DNA of 64,000 nt, taken from NCBI GenBank assembly GCA_001600455.1, contig BCKC01000001.1, positions 2,878,441 to 2,942,440 on the forward strand, read 5' to 3'. The notes beneath the pieces were generated by a model that saw only the letters and a list, made by a program, of their open reading frames with translations, had not been told where the DNA came from and did not search any database. Below are positions 24,909 to 38,639 of the stretch, one piece after another; position 1 is the first letter of the stretch, and each line of letters starts with the position of its first letter. Origin of the DNA: Endocalyx cinctus (taxonomy: Eukaryota > Ascomycota > Sordariomycetes > Amphisphaeriales > Apiosporaceae). Both the position numbers and the translations under genes were made by a program.

Positions 24909-27900
24909 ATGGCACAGACCCCGATGTTATCTGTGCCTCTGAAGGCTACGAACGAAATCGATTGGATCACCCCATTAAAAGCTTACATCAGAGATACCTA
25001 CGGTGACGACCCAGAACGATACGCCGAAGAATGCGCTACCCTCAACCGATTACGTCAGGACATGAGGGGTGCTGGGAAGGATAGTACAGCTGGTCGAGAT
25101 CTTCTATATAGGTATTATGGTCAACTCGAACTTCTCGATCTTCGATTTCCCGTCGACGAACAACATATTAAAATCTCCTTTACCTGGTATATATCACCCC
25201 CTCCCCCCCTTAAACCGACGAGCCTGCAGGCTTAGGTTGTCTCGTTTTTCTCTCCTGACATTTATTTGCAGGTTCGATGCATTTACCCACAAAGCTACCG
25301 CGCAGTATTCCTTGGCCTTCGAAAAAGCCTCCATAATCTTCAATATATCCGCCGTCCTATCCTGCCATGCTGCCCTTCAGACGCGGTCCGAAGAATCCGG
25401 CCTCAAGATGGCTTATCACTCATTCCAAGCCTCCGCCGGCATGTTCACGTACATAAATGAGAACTTCTTGCATGCGCCCTCGTCAGATCTGAGTCGCGAG
25501 ACGGTCAAGACTCTAATACAAATCATGCTTGCCCAGGCGCAGGAGGTGTTCCTTGAGAAGCAAGTTGCCGACCAGAAGAAGACTGGTTTATTAGCGAAGC
25601 TATCGAGCCAGGCTGCCTATCTTTATCAGCAAGCTTTAGAGGGTGTGCAGGATAACGTCAACAGAGCCATATTCGAGAAAGTCTGGCTTTTGTTCACTCA
25701 GGTAAGATCGATAGCAGCAGTGGAAAAGATACGAGAGGCCGCGTGCTAAAGTTATCACAGATTAAAGCGAATTTGATGAGCTCCAATGCCCAGTACTACC
25801 AAGCTCTAGCAGACGAGGACGCGAACTCGTACGGTGTCGCCGTAGCGAGACTTATGGCGGCAGAGACACAAGCAAAAGAAGCGAGCAAGGTTGCTAGCAG
25901 CTTTCCGGCCACGACGCCGGCCAGTGCAAATCTAAGTGCAGAGACTGGACCTATGTTGGCCGAGATTACGAAACGAAATTTGACAACTATCCAGGAAAAG
26001 TTGAAGGGACTAATTAGGGATAATGATTACGTCTATCACCAGACTGTGCCTGCGGAAGCCAGTCTTGTTCCGGTGCCGAAACTGCCTGCATCTAAGCCCA
26101 TACCGGTGAACGAGTTATACGCGGGACAAGATATTCAACGCATCACGGGCCCAGACCTCTTTGCTAAGATCGTACCTTTTGCGGTTACGGAATCTGCGAG
26201 TCTTTACGATGAAGAGAAGGCTAAGCTAGTACGGGCGGAGACGGAGAGGGTTGACTTGGCAAATAGCGAGATGGCTGCTAGTCTTGACTATCTTAGGTTG
26301 CCCGGGGCCCTACAGGTGCTCAAAGGTGGTGTCGACCAGGATACTCTGCCGGATGAAGATTTCCGAACATGGTGTGATGATGTAGCTGGCCACGAGAACC
26401 CGATATCGATATTCGACACCTTGAGGATAGATAGGGACGCGATTATCACGGTTTTGGATAAGAGTTCGAAACAGCTGGATATGGAAGAGAGCGTCTGCGA
26501 AAAAATGAGATCTAAGTACGAGGGGGAATGGACGCAGCAACCCAGTTCACGACTCACGACTACCTTAAGAGGGAACATTAGGAATTATAAAGAGGCTCTG
26601 GACGAGGCCGGGAAGAGCGATGGACAATTATACACTAAATTCCGACAGAACGAGAATGACTTTGAAGAGATGAGGAATGCGGCGCAGACTGGCGATGTTG
26701 ACGCGCTCTTCCAGAGAGCGTTGAACCGGATCCGCGGTAAATCAAGCAGCGGTAACAGCCCAGCTGGCCACGAACCAAACCTTCTGGACGACGACTTTGA
26801 CGATAGCAGTACGAGCGTGGCCGAGCAGATAAATCGAGTTGAGGACATTCTTAAGAAACTAAACCTTGTCAAGAGAGAACGGAACCAAGTACTTAAAGAT
26901 CTCAAGGAGAAGGTAGGTTCTTAGCTGATTCCACGACCATAGAGCGTTTCAACTGACAGATTATAGGTTCACAACGACGACATTTCCCAAATCCTTATCT
27001 TGAACAAGAAATCCATAGCAAACTATGAAAGTCAATTGTTCCAGTCGGAACTAGAGAAATTTAGGCCTCATCAGAACCGCCTTCTTCAGGCAAACCACAA
27101 GCAGTCCTCCCTTATGAAGGAGCTGACGGCAACTTTTAATAACCTTCTCTCCGATAAGCGGGTACGCTCGGAGCAGAGCAAATACGAGGCCATACAAAGA
27201 CAAAGAAGCGCCGTTGTCAATAAATACAAAAGGGCTTATCAGGAATTCCTGGACCTGGAGTCTGGCCTTCAAAGCGCGAAGAACTGGTACAGAGAGATGA
27301 AGGAGACGGTTGACAGCCTCGAGAAGAATGTTGAGACGTTCGTTAATAACAGGAGGTCTGAAGGGGCACAGCTTCTCCAACAAATAGAAAGCGAGATGGC
27401 TGCCAACAAATCTGCCCAGGCCGAGGTGGAACGTGAGCGTTTAAGAGGTCTTATGGAACGCATGTCTATGGATCCTAATGCTTCGCCACCTCCACAACCT
27501 GGCTCAACACGCCCTACGCCGACGCCGCTTTCATATAGTAGCACACCACGCTACCCGCAAGCTGGTTTCAACGGGCAATACCAGGTTCCTACTTCCCCGC
27601 CACCAAACCAGGCAAATTATCCCAGTTATTCTAGTCCTCATCCCCCTACTACTAGCTACACACCTGCACCGCAACAATCCTACACACCGAATCCGCAGCA
27701 GAACAGTACCCCTCAATTCGGCGGTCAAGCAACCTACAATCCGAGCAACTGGAGTCGAGGCCCCGTATCCCCGCCGGCGACGCAATCTACCTTTGGGCTA
27801 GGAGTAGGGCCTCGAAACCCGACATCGCCTCCGCCCACGCAAACTTCATTCCAGCCGAATCAGTACAGTACTTACGGAAATCCCCAAGTACAGCAGCATT

Positions 27901-28124
27901 CTCAGCAGCATTCTCAGCAGTTCATGCCGCCAGGTTTCGTGCCGCCTCCTCCGCCGCCGGGGCCTCCACCACTTGGACCGCAGCAGACGATTCACTATCC
28001 ACAGCAGGACTACCACCAGCAACAGCAATACGGCATACCGCCACAAAGTACAGGGCAGAGACCGCCCCAACCGCAGCAATCGCAGCAGCAGGATCCTTGG
28101 GCTGGCTTGAGTGCATGGAAGTAG
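24909..28124 (+). CDS. palA: pH-response regulator PalA/Rim20 (BRO1-domain protein)
   Basis: PalA is an Alix-like scaffold that binds ESCRT-III and the PacC/Rim101 factor so that PacC is cleaved at alkaline pH. Four exons fit: 24909-25186, 25272-25701, 25761-26912 and 26967-28124, giving about 1005 residues. The N-terminal 390 residues are a BRO1 domain (LLYRYYGQLELLDLRFP, KASIIFNISAVLSCHAA, LLAKLSSQAAYLYQQAL, ARLMAAETQAKEASKV). A long coiled-coil V-shaped domain follows (KLVRAETERVDLANSEMAAS to roughly residue 780). The last 200 or more residues are Pro/Gln/Ser-rich, with many YTP and PPP patches, and end in DPWAGLSAWK. This start was chosen because MAQTPMLSVPLKATN is the conserved BRO1 beginning; open sequence upstream of it lacks a good start. 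Confidence 0.93.
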
Positions 28125-28844
28125 GGAAGGTAATATAGTGGATATTGTATTACTGCTTCTGGGGGAACACTAGACATGGAGAGCACACATGCCACTATAC
28201 GCTAGCTCGAGTATCCCCGTACCAGCTATCTAAATTCTGAATTACTGTTTTCAAACGCCCTTGTCGATAACAGATATGTTTGGCGTGATATGTACATGTG
28301 AATTAATATGTAGAGACGATATCGATGGGTGAAACAGCAATGCTGCCGAGAGAATAGAAGAAGTGTCATAAGAAAAAATAATTGAGCAAAAGTTGCGGTA
28401 TCCGTGTCCAGAGTATGCGTATTAAAGCGAGGTCCTATCGTATACCGGCATATTGTCTCTTTCTTTTATTCATATGAAAGCCAAGTTGACAATTGAGGGT
28501 CTAGATAGGAATGACTCCAACCCGTCATACGCAGGAGGGTGGTAGTAATTGTACGAAAACGGTGCTTTATCGGTGCGTCATGTGCTGCAAGCCTAGCTTT
28601 TTAGTGAACAAGGTGATCTCTGTTACCTTCCTTTCAGGATGTCAGCTACATATGACATGGACAGATTGCAAGTATATGGTCAATATCGTTTTTTTATTCC
28701 CTCCTCTCTTCCTCTTTCGAATTAGTAGTAGTAGGGAGATATAAAACCGTATTTCATTAGTATATCCTACACGAGATAGCCGACGTATGGAAACTCGGTA
28801 AGGTAAGGTTACGTTTTACCTTGTTGATAGGCTTAAGAAAGATT

Positions 28845-28866
28845 AAAAAAAAAAAAAAAAAAAAAA
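28845..28866. repeat. Poly(A) tract, 22 nt
   Basis: Uninterrupted run of 22 A downstream of palA. Confidence 0.9.
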
Positions 28867-29928
28867 GAAGAATTCGCTTATGTAGTAGATCCCTGATAAT
28901 GCGGTTCGCGAAGCGGTAAGTACCGCTGATGAACCGGTGAAGGCGAAATCAATTGTAATACCGAGCGCTTGTTTCGTATACTAGATATATCCATCTGTAG
29001 GGTTTATGTAGTATACAGAGAATGGTGGGTGACCATTTCCCATATGGCCTTGTTTATGCAATGCATGACAACTGGCATGGCATATTCGCCACGTCGTGGG
29101 AGATATATACTACGTTCGTACATATATACATGCACGCACGTACACACACGCACACACACAGACATACATAGAAGTAATATATGCGATAGAACGTTCCCGG
29201 AGCCAGCATCTGGGCAGTGGGATAGGGATATATAGTATACGGCAGATAATTGATTTTATCTATTTTATCTAGCTATCGATACGTACCTAGGTAATACCTC
29301 CAGTAGCTTGAATCATATGATAGATATCTACTATACTATAGATTTACGAAAAAGAATAAAAATAAAAATAAAAAATAAAATAAAAATGGGGGATACGTAG
29401 CAGGCGCAAGAGCCGAGGTGAATTCCGACAAGTATACCGCAGTAATTAGAAAAAGAACTGGTTTCTCAAGAGGCTGTACTGTAGTATGTATGAACTAGTT
29501 GATATACACATCCAACTACTTGTGATTTAGAGCGATACGAAGATGGGATGCCCGCATAGGATATCGGTCACGGCATCTAGCTGATCCAATGTGCTTTCTG
29601 GAAAGAAGGATAAGGTAAGATATGATTCACAATTTTGTCAGATTCTGCGAGATCATTGGGAGGGAAATTATGTTTAACGTGAGCTATGTGCGCAATTGTA
29701 CGGACTAGAGTATGATGTAGTGGACTGGATGGATATATCCATATCCAGTAACCTTGGAACCTCCAGGCTTGGGAAATGGATGTACTGTGGAATTCCACGT
29801 GATTTATATTAATTCTTTTCCACGATCCATTATTAGCAGACGTTGGCAGGTTGGCTTGTAGGGGTACCCTGTGCTGAAGATCAAATTCCACAGGGGGATA
29901 AATTGGTTTGATGAAACTCTCTCTAGCC

Positions 29929-29961
29929 GCCTAGGTATAGCCTAGGTATAGCCTAGGTATA
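29929..29961. repeat. Perfect 11-bp tandem repeat, three copies
   Basis: GCCTAGGTATA is repeated three times without mismatch. The unit contains CCTAGG, related to the TACCTAGG blocks elsewhere in the window. Confidence 0.9.
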
Positions 29962-30432
29962 CTGTATAGGCATGCTTAGCGCCTACAATCCTCTTTGGTG
30001 GGGTTTCTTAAAGTACCATTTCAGTTAGCATACGCAGTACAGCTAGTACCTCGTAGTTTTTGGTAGATCTTTTAAGGAGGGGACCCCAAAAAAGCACCCT
30101 CCCACTGTTCGCATAATTTTCGGTATAGTGGTTCAATTTTTTTTTTTTCTTTCAAGCCCCTCCAGGTTGCCAAATTATTATCATGATAATATAATTATTG
30201 CAATCTTACAAGATATCCATATTCATATTCATGTACCTCAAGATGATATGCCATGCTATGGTGGTATGGTAACGTCGTTAGATATCTGTACAGGTTCTGA
30301 CCTCAGCTTCTTAAAGTGACATGACATAGAACACTGATTTGATTACTTCTTTTATTTACTTATTTATTTAACAACCTCCCTCGACGCCAACCCAGTCTAA
30401 GCTAACCTCGATGACTTCATTTTCAACAATCT

Positions 30433-30560
30433 TGTTCAGCTCTTGACTCGGTTCTGATATTTTCTTTTCTTTCTTTTTTTTTTTTTCCCCTTTTTTCTTT
30501 CCTTTTTAGAAGAGATTCACTATACTATAATCTATATATTTCTTTCTTTCTATCTATCTG
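30433..30560 (+). promoter_or_regulatory. Pyrimidine-rich tract upstream of AVL9-like gene
   Basis: Long runs of T and CT before the start at 30947. In filamentous fungi such tracts often mark the core promoter or 5' leader. The transcription start itself cannot be set from sequence. Confidence 0.4.
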
Positions 30561-30946
30561 TCTCTCCTATTTAAACGATTCATCTCAATGCATCATTCAC
30601 GGCTTTAACGATTTCTTGTATTAACTTCAGCTCGCCCTCCCTTGGGAACCCTCTCCTTTTCCCGTCTTAGAGAGCTATATTATATATTCACTACATAGTA
30701 CAACTATTCCCACAAATCTCTCCATCCCTAACCTAGTAGCGTCTTAGCCCCAGCCAAGGTCCACGAGCGTTACCAACTAATCTGCGTTAAACAAATCGGC
30801 TCGTCTTCCGACTCCGCTAATCCATCCGAAGCCAAACCTAAAAAGAAAAATCCGTAGTATTTACAAAGGCAAAAGAGGGAAAATAGGGAAGGCCATTGGC
30901 AAATCAATTCCTTCTACCTCAATTCAGAACTGTCAGAATCCTTACG

Positions 30947-33389
30947 ATGGCGAACCCGAGCTCCAGTTCCGAGGCCGGCAAGGATACGGGTAAGGCTGGC
31001 TTTATACCGTTGGTCACCGTGGTCGATTTTCATCATCATAGGGGTCCCGAGGTTGAGAAGTGGTTTGGTGTCCCCGAAGGACACGATCCTGCCGTCGAAT
31101 GGAATTGGACCTTGCTTCCGTTTATGGCCTTGAGCGATGGCGCCCACGCGTAAGTTGTCAAAAGAAATCTAGGTCACCCTTCTAAGAGAATTACCGGCTG
31201 ATGATGAGGAATCTCTCCAATAGATCCACCGAAGACTTCTCGTATTTCACACTATTGCGACCCGCGACCGACGACTCTCCCCCGACTTCGTTATTCGGCA
31301 TATCATGCACAAGACAGATGGATGCTTCCCAGCTCCTCAACCGACCCCCCGACGTGACGCGTTCGACTGTTCAGAAGGCTGTGGTGGTGATCGCCGACAG
31401 TCCCCAATTCTTTGGCATGCTTCGCGAGCGTTTATCTGTCGTCACGAGCGCCTGGTTTGCCCAGCGCGAGTTTACGGATACCGAAATACTGCGGAGGTTT
31501 CAGGACAGCCTCGCCGACGAGAAGGTGCGGGGGCAGCTTAACGAAGAAGTCGACCGAGATCAATACCTAGGCATGAGCTTGCGAGAACTAGTTAGGGAAT
31601 TTCGATGGCAGACCTTGGTGCTGCTCAAATGTTGTCTTCTACAACCTAAGGTTGGTTTCCCATCACGTCGCGGGTTGTTCCGTGGTAATCATCGGCACAT
31701 ATTCTAACAGGGGGAAAAAACAGATGCTCTTCTTCGGTTCGCGATGTGAACGCTTATGCATGATGCAGTTTTCTCTTATCTCTTTGATACCAGGACTATT
31801 AAGAAATCTACAGGATTCGGCCGGCCCGGAACTGAATAGTTACGAGAAGAATTTAACCCAGTCGACGAGTTTAAGGACTAGTGATCGGAACTCGTTGCTT
31901 GCGTATATGGGACTGCCCCTTCAAATATTTGGCAAGGTAAGAACTGTCGGCCGCTGGACGTCTCATCGGTGTAGGCTAATCTGTTTTATAGGGAAGCTTA
32001 TTTGGACCCTATACACCTCTCCAGCAGCTAGATCTCCTGGCCGATTTCGGGACAAAATCTTACATAGTTGGCAGCACAAACTCGTTACTTCTGCAACAGA
32101 AAGATAGATACAGCGACATTTTAATCAATCTCGACGAAGATACCATAAACATAACCTCGTCCTCTCTCCGGACGGCACTAAGCCTATCTCACTCGGATCG
32201 TCGGTGGATCGACTTTATCACACAAGAAGTTAATGATACGTGGGACGAGGCAAATCCGGGACGACCTAAGACGATGGGATATCGGGGCAGCGAAGAGTTT
32301 ATCCGCCTTCAATTTGAGGAGTATCTTTTATCTTTGATCTCGTCGGTCAAATATCATAATTACTTGATCCAAAATGCTAACAACCCACGCGCCACTCTTC
32401 CTCATATTGACGGAGACCCCTCTCAAGATTTCGGTAATGATTGGGTCGAGTATTGGATGAAGACGGAGAACTACCGTCTGTGGAATGCAAATACTGATTC
32501 ACATCTTTTCGATATCATCGAACCGAAACATCCTTGCGCAGGAGGGCTCAGCGTTGACGATGTCCAGCGCCGGATACAGCAACAAGTTCAAGATCTACAC
32601 TTGGACGAACGATTCGCCGCTGGGCGCGAAGTCCTGGGAAGAAATTTGGCAGCCGGACGGGAAAAAGCGAGCACCGTGTTTAATAAATTTTACGCCGATA
32701 TGGAAGCTCTCCGAGAAGCACAGAAAAAACGCGCGGATGAAAATAAGCCAGCGGAGAAAAACGGGAATGGAAACTATAATGTGGATGTGTCCAAGGCCCA
32801 ACAGACGGTGAGCTCGGTAGGCGCGAAAGCGGGCGCTTACATTGGCAGCTGGACGTCGTGGGCCGATCAAAAAAGGAAACAGGGCTGGGGTCGCTCTTCG
32901 AGCGGAAACAGTTCTCCGAGTACCGGCGGATGGGGATTCAGGAGCAATCGAAAGTCGCAGGTTCTAAGTGACTCGGGCAGCGAAAGGAACCTCGGAAGCC
33001 CTCTGAGTAGTCCGGTGATGTCTTCTTCCCCGGGCTTCCCATCACCAATCAGTTCGGCCATACACCAACAACCGAGGGCGAGCGAGGGAAGCGATAAAAG
33101 GAGACCTCTTACCCAAGACAGTTTCGACGAGAGCATACTAGACGCAGCGACATCGGACAAAGATGATAATCACTCAACCCGGTCAAGCGTGCACGAAAAC
33201 AGTACACCAATTTCGTCAACATTAAAAACAGACCCCTTAGGTATCGGTGTGGTGGGCGCCACTGCCTCTGCTACGGCCGCTGCCACTACTACTCTTCCGG
33301 CAAAGCGACAGAGCGAAGACGGTGTAAACGGGGCAGACGATACTACTGTATCCACGAAACCGACGACAGGCGAAATAAAAGGGGACTGA
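30947..33389 (+). CDS. AVL9: Avl9-type late secretory pathway protein (DENN-like)
   Basis: Avl9 family proteins have a DENN-related fold and act in exit of secretory vesicles from the Golgi. Four exons fit: 30947-31149, 31224-31650, 31724-31936 and 31992-33389, giving 746 residues. Conserved blocks are VVDFHHHRGPEVEKW, LPFMALSDGAHA, LFGISCTRQMDASQLLNRPP followed by DVTRSTVQKAVVVIADSPQF, the FSLISLIPGLLRNL segment and YMGLPLQIFGKGSLFGPYTP. Further on come SYIVGSTNSLLLQQK and WIDFITQEVNDTW. The last 250 residues are low-complexity, Ser/Thr-rich and probably disordered. The second intron uses a GTTGGT donor, weaker than the others, but the frame and family conservation across it support it. The function is taken from the yeast family, not from the sequence itself. 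Confidence 0.88.
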
Positions 33390-34792
33390 ACAATACGTTA
33401 TACGTAGAATTAACAACCCCTTTCGCTCCCCCCAAAAGGAACTGATGGTTATTATCTCACCTGTGTGTGTTGCTATGACCGACTCAAGCAACCAAGTCCC
33501 AAGATACCATTAAAGATAGGGACCAAACCAAGAAAAAGAAAAAAACAAACAGAAGAAAAAGTCTTGTTGCAAGCAGCATTTGCATAGAAATCATTTGGTA
33601 ACGGAGTATTTTGTCGCTCGCGTTGCCTTTGTACCATCTTGATTAAATAATGAATTGATGATTTCATTTGGGTTTCTTCTATGGATGATTTACCCTACTC
33701 AATCAAGATTTGAAATCAAGTTTTATGTAGCAAATAAAGTGAGTCTACTGTAATTATAACTGATCATGAAGACTCGTACTTATCCCTCCTCTGCTATGTC
33801 CGTTTGTAAGGAAAACTCGTCTAGAGACAAGCTTTATGAATGAATATCAAAGTAAGAGAACAACGGAGACGCAGAAAACAACTACTACTCATTAAAGAAA
33901 TCTCTTCCTCCTTGGTGATAAGGGTTTTTTTTTTTTTTTTTTTTCTCTTTTCTTTTCTAACTCAAATAAATTCTATAGCGTCATTGATCACAATATCGAA
34001 ATTCATCTAGAACCAGTGCCTTGTCAAAAATAAATAGACGAGTAATAGTAAAGTATATATTGATCTATCTCATGTAACCCCCACCCCCTTTTCTTTTGTA
34101 CCCTAGGACTAAGCTCTGCTCTTTAGAGTTGTTCATTTTGAGTAAGTATAGAGATTATCAGAATGCAACTGGAAATGAGAAAGCTGAGAGCCGAGTATCA
34201 AGTAACGCTTTTGTGTTTCTCTCTTTTTTTTTTTAAAGCTTCTCTCAGGATACTTCCAGCTCTCTCTCCCACTCTCTTGCTCCATACCTCGGGATAAAAC
34301 CCTGGCTGACTGATTTCTCTTGAACTGGACGGGGGAAAAAAAAAGCAAACTCCTCTAATCCTCTTGTATAACTATGTTGGATTGGAGAGATACCGAGGGC
34401 TCATCTTATAAATGGCGCCAGGGTTGAAGCAAACATCCTCACGATGAGATGTTTAGCGTGCAAAGCCTTAATCTAGGTACAATAAACTGGATGTAACTGC
34501 AATCATAAACCCCAACCACCCCTCCCAGAGTTTGCGCCATAAGATGCTATAAAGAACGTCCCCTGCTCCGCCGCACGGCCAATCGACCCGATCCGAAATA
34601 TACGTACTGATATCAAAATGATAGAAACGATGCCGTAGCATCACTATCAGATATCGACTGTGGTATCTTATGAGGCAAGGGAAACCAAAGGGGTGTTGGC
34701 GTGTGCCGAACGTAAAGACTCGGGGATTTCCTAAAATGAAATTTCTCGCGCGCACCACCCGGTATCGTGGCAAAACAAACGATGACCGTAAT
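33390..34792. other. Intergenic between convergent AVL9 and cullin genes
   Basis: About 1.4 kb holding the two 3' regions. A 20-nt poly(T) lies at 33925-33944. No gene is recognisable. Confidence 0.65.
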
Positions 34793-37482
34793 TTATGCGA
34801 GGTACCCAAGTTCATCATCCTCCAACCGCTCGAGATACTCCTTATCCAGGAGAATTTCGATACACTTTTTGATATCCGTGATTTTCGGAAGGAATCGAGA
34901 CTTGATTTGGCTGATACATTCGCTGACAAGCTGAGCGTGCTTCATCTTCTTTCGCGCCTTCATGATACGGACAATAGCAGACTAAGGTAACAGTTAGTGG
35001 ATAGTAACAAATTGAAAGCAAACGGGAGAGAGAAAAAAAGTGGTAGAGGAAGGGTTGGTAACTTACCTGAAGGACAAGTTGACGATCTTCTTCGATAGTC
35101 TTGTTCGTGTCAGCTTCCTCTTGCTTCTGCTCTGTCTTGGTGCCGACATTGAGGTTGACCCGAATTTTCTTGCTCTTAAAATCGTAATTAAGATGGAACG
35201 ACTTTCCAGGCCCGGGCTTGTCTCCCTCTGGTTTCATCAGGAGGACTTTGGCCTTGCAAAGAATGCCGAGTGCAGAATCGAGCGTCTCATTCGTCAGCTG
35301 AGTCACCGATATGATATCTTCGTACGGGTGAACATCCTTCTCGTTGAACAATAATAGGACGGCCATCTGATAGGCGCTGACTTGAAAGGTAAAGGGTGTT
35401 TTTGACGCTTTGCAGTATCCTGTCCTGACCTCGCCCTTGCACAATTGCCATAGCCAGGTTAGTTTGCGTCCTTCATGTTTGTTCTTATAATAGAGACTAA
35501 ACCGTTCCAGATCGGCTTGAATCTCGGCTGGTGGGTTGAATGTCGTGTTGGGGGCAGTCAGTGGCCAAAAGCTGGTTCCGAGGATCGAGTACGTAGAGTC
35601 CAGAGGCTGTTTCTCTATCTGTGAACTTTTCATGTGCTCACGGAAGCCGGTGTTGAGATCTTTGGAAATCTGCATGTCCTGGAACATGCGTTGGAGTTTG
35701 TTGGTGTATTCAAACCCGCAAGCTTCTTTCAATTTACTGATCATGCTGGTCTCGGCGTCGTCGGAAGAGGAATTGCTATGAACAAGGCGTCTAGCCAACA
35801 TTCGAGAGTAGAACTTTTGGAAAACGTCCTTATCCTCAATATATTTGAAGACCGTCATAATTTGGGTCAACGTAGCATCTAGTTCTGCCTCCTCAATACT
35901 TGTGCCGCTCTTACGTAGAAGAACATCGGTATATTTGGCGAGAAGCTCTGGGGATTTGCTGGATCCGGCTTTACAAATCTCATTCCGGTTGACAAACTCC
36001 CTGCAGGCATTGTCCAAAGATCTAGTAAACTCGGGCTCGTCGGCAAAGGCTCGCTTGACAAGACCTTGATACTGGGTGTGGGTCTCTAATAAAGCCTCAA
36101 CATAGACCTTGGGCTCCAGCTTTTCAGCATCGGAGGCAACTTTCGTGACTGCGGCAAGGCCAGCATTTCTCACATGCGACTCAAACTTCTGTCGCAAAGG
36201 ATCCAGACCTTCAGGGATACGAGAAAGCAAGCTATACATCCTAGCCATATCCTCTTCTCGGTCATTATCAAGGAGGATCTGGAACTCGTCTCGTAAAAGT
36301 GTCGAGTGGTCGGCAATCAAAGCTTTGTTGCATGTCTTCTTCAGAGGCACGGCAATGTCGTTATGGAGATACATTCGAACTCGTTCTTCTTCCTCATTCA
36401 ACCGAGCCTCCGCCTTCTTCATATATTCAACCACGGTGTTCTCGGCAACGAAACGCTTAGATTCGGCCTGGTAGAAGAGCTCGGTGGCGTTAAGGAAAGG
36501 CTTTTCAAAGTGGAATCGATAAATCTCGAGAGTGGATTTCTGGGCGTCGTTTTCATCCAGACCCAGGGAGACGAATGAATCGACGACTTGCTTGATTTGT
36601 CCGTGTTCGATCGTTTCACCGGTTCTCTGTTTTTCTACTAATTTGAGAACGGCGCTCATAACCTTCTCGTGAATGTGAGCAAAGAACTCGGTACGCCACT
36701 GGTATAAATGTAGGGTATAGATATCGTATGTGTTCTTCTTTCCTTCATCCATCTCTCGCTTCACCCAGTGACGGTTGAGGTATCGGAAGAGGTGATGGAT
36801 ATATTTGGCGGCGATGGTGTATCGATCCCATTCTCTGATATAGAAGGAAAGAAGGGCCTCGTCGCTGTGGGCTTTCGATTGCTGGTAGAGTCCAGCCAGA
36901 TGCGCGTTTAGATATTCTTTGAGTTTCTTATAGAGATCTTCGCCAAGTAGATGTGCTGAGACGAGATATTGTTAGCGGGCTTCCGAAGACAAATGTTGGA
37001 TTTTTTTTTATTGTACATACCTCCCCTATGAGTATGACCTACGTTGCCAATCCCACCAAGACCGACGGCTTTCTGGGACGTGCAGAAATTGTGGACAGCG
37101 CTGATAAGTAAAAATTAATTTTTTGAATAAGAAAAAAAAAAAGAAAAATAAAGATGTTAGAGGTGGTGATACTGACGTATAGATACCCATATACTAGCAA
37201 AGGACAGATTAGCTACCAAAGATGTCAAGGTGGAGGGGTAAAGGGAGGGGAGTTTAGATGAACTTACTGTTGCCATATCCATTCCATCCTGAAGGTTGAT
37301 CATAATCTTGGTTATACCACTCTGAAGATAGTCCCATCTGTTCAAATAAAATTAGTAAAGAGAATTGGGCGCATAAAAAGGTAGATAAAAACCTACGTCG
37401 CATCGATGTCCTCGCGGTTGGGAGGAGGGGGCATGACGACAACCTGAGAAGTACCGCCGGTTCGCATGGTGGCGATAGACAT
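34793..37482 (-). CDS. CUL1: Cullin-1 (SCF ubiquitin ligase scaffold)
   Basis: The scaffold of SCF-type E3 ubiquitin ligases: it binds Skp1/F-box proteins at its N-terminus and Rbx1 at its C-terminus. Six exons fit: 37397-37482, 37268-37337, 37177-37193 (only 17 nt), 37021-37100, 35067-36955 and 34981-34793, giving 776 residues. The phase agrees throughout. Markers are WDYLQSGITKIM and YMGIYTAVHNFCTSQKA (N-terminal repeat), the cullin-homology region FYSRMLARRLVH and KEACGFEYTNKLQRMFQDM, and the neddylation segment IVRIMKARKKMKH. The protein ends in EYLERLEDDELGYLA, the usual cullin terminus. The Skp1-type N-terminus and overall pattern fit CUL1 better than CUL3 or CUL4. Start: the first ATG gives MSIATMRTGGTSQ; upstream there is no open frame. 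Confidence 0.94.
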
Positions 37483-37892
37483 GTTGAATTGAACACAAAG
37501 GCAGGATGCCCTGTGAACAACAAAGGGAAAGATTTAAACGTAGTATAGGTAGTTGAACCGATCTCGAAAAGTCGTAGATGCTAGTGTAACTTATCTACCT
37601 GTAAAAAAAAGGAAGAGGTTAAAAGAGTTAGCAGGTGGGTATACTTTTCTCCAAATTGCAGCTGCTTATGGAGGATCGGGTATTTGATTATTAGAAATTG
37701 GTTATGTAAAGAAGGGGAAAAAAAAGAGGATTAAGTACATTTAATCAGAGAAGGACAAATATAAAAAAAAGAAAAGAAAGCAAGGAAGAGGAAAGATTTG
37801 AAGGATAGATAGATACGTAGTATATTGTGTATGTACCTAAATATCTACGGGGAGTTAAATGGGAAAACAAGTACCTTTAGGTTGTTGGTTGA

Positions 37893-37919
37893 AATAATAA
37901 TAATAATAATAATAATAAT
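37893..37919. repeat. (AAT)n microsatellite, about nine units
   Basis: Nine consecutive AAT units upstream of the cullin gene. Confidence 0.9.
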
Positions 37920-38639
37920 GGCAAGGAAAAAAAAAGGAAACCAGTATTGTAGAGTATACGTAGTAGTATAATTTAAGAGTAATGAAGAATTGGTATGTAT
38001 TGTAGTGAGACGCAACCTTTGAATAGAATAGAATATCAGCAGACTAAGGCAGTCATAGATACCCCGTGGACCCTTAAGCAAACAGAATACCACTTAATGA
38101 AGTGAAAAGTAAAGAATAAAAATAAAAGTAAATAAAAGCAGCAACAACAACAACTAAAGGAAAAAAAGAAAGAAAAAGAAAAAAGTAGGTGAATAAAAAA
38201 GTAAGAACGTTGGAAGGAAGAAAGATAGGGAGTTTGTGACGATGATGGTAGCCTTGATGAGAAGTAGTGTAGAATTATTTCAGAAGAAAGCAACCACTCT
38301 ATCCCACGGCTGCGGAGGGTCGAGAGAGGATCGAAGAGGCAGAGAGGGCTGAGAGGGTCAATAAGGGACTCGTACTAGCCAAGCTTAACCATAAATAGTT
38401 TAGTGTTTTTAGTCGTAAGTTATCCCACCTTACACAGTAGCTGCCTGGCTGCTTACTTGTAGGTATCTTATCTCACTATAGTATCTGCCTAAGTTTGGTT
38501 TTACCAGGCTGCCAGGTAATAAGGTTATTTGATAATGGATGTCAAGTACTAAAACATGCCTAACATGATATTTTACAGTAGTGAATATAATACTGTACTG
38601 GACTATTGTAAGTAGGAATAGGCAGGCATGCAGGCATGT

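Larger units (their letters stand above)
28125..30946. other. Intergenic between palA and AVL9; repeats and a pyrimidine-rich leader
   Basis: About 2.8 kb. It holds a 22-nt poly(A) (28845-28866), CA-rich sequence near 29131-29165, an A-rich AAAAT tract (29343-29389), three 11-bp tandem units (29929-29961) and a T/C-rich stretch (30433-30560) typical of fungal promoters. Open frames are short and unsupported. Confidence 0.6.
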
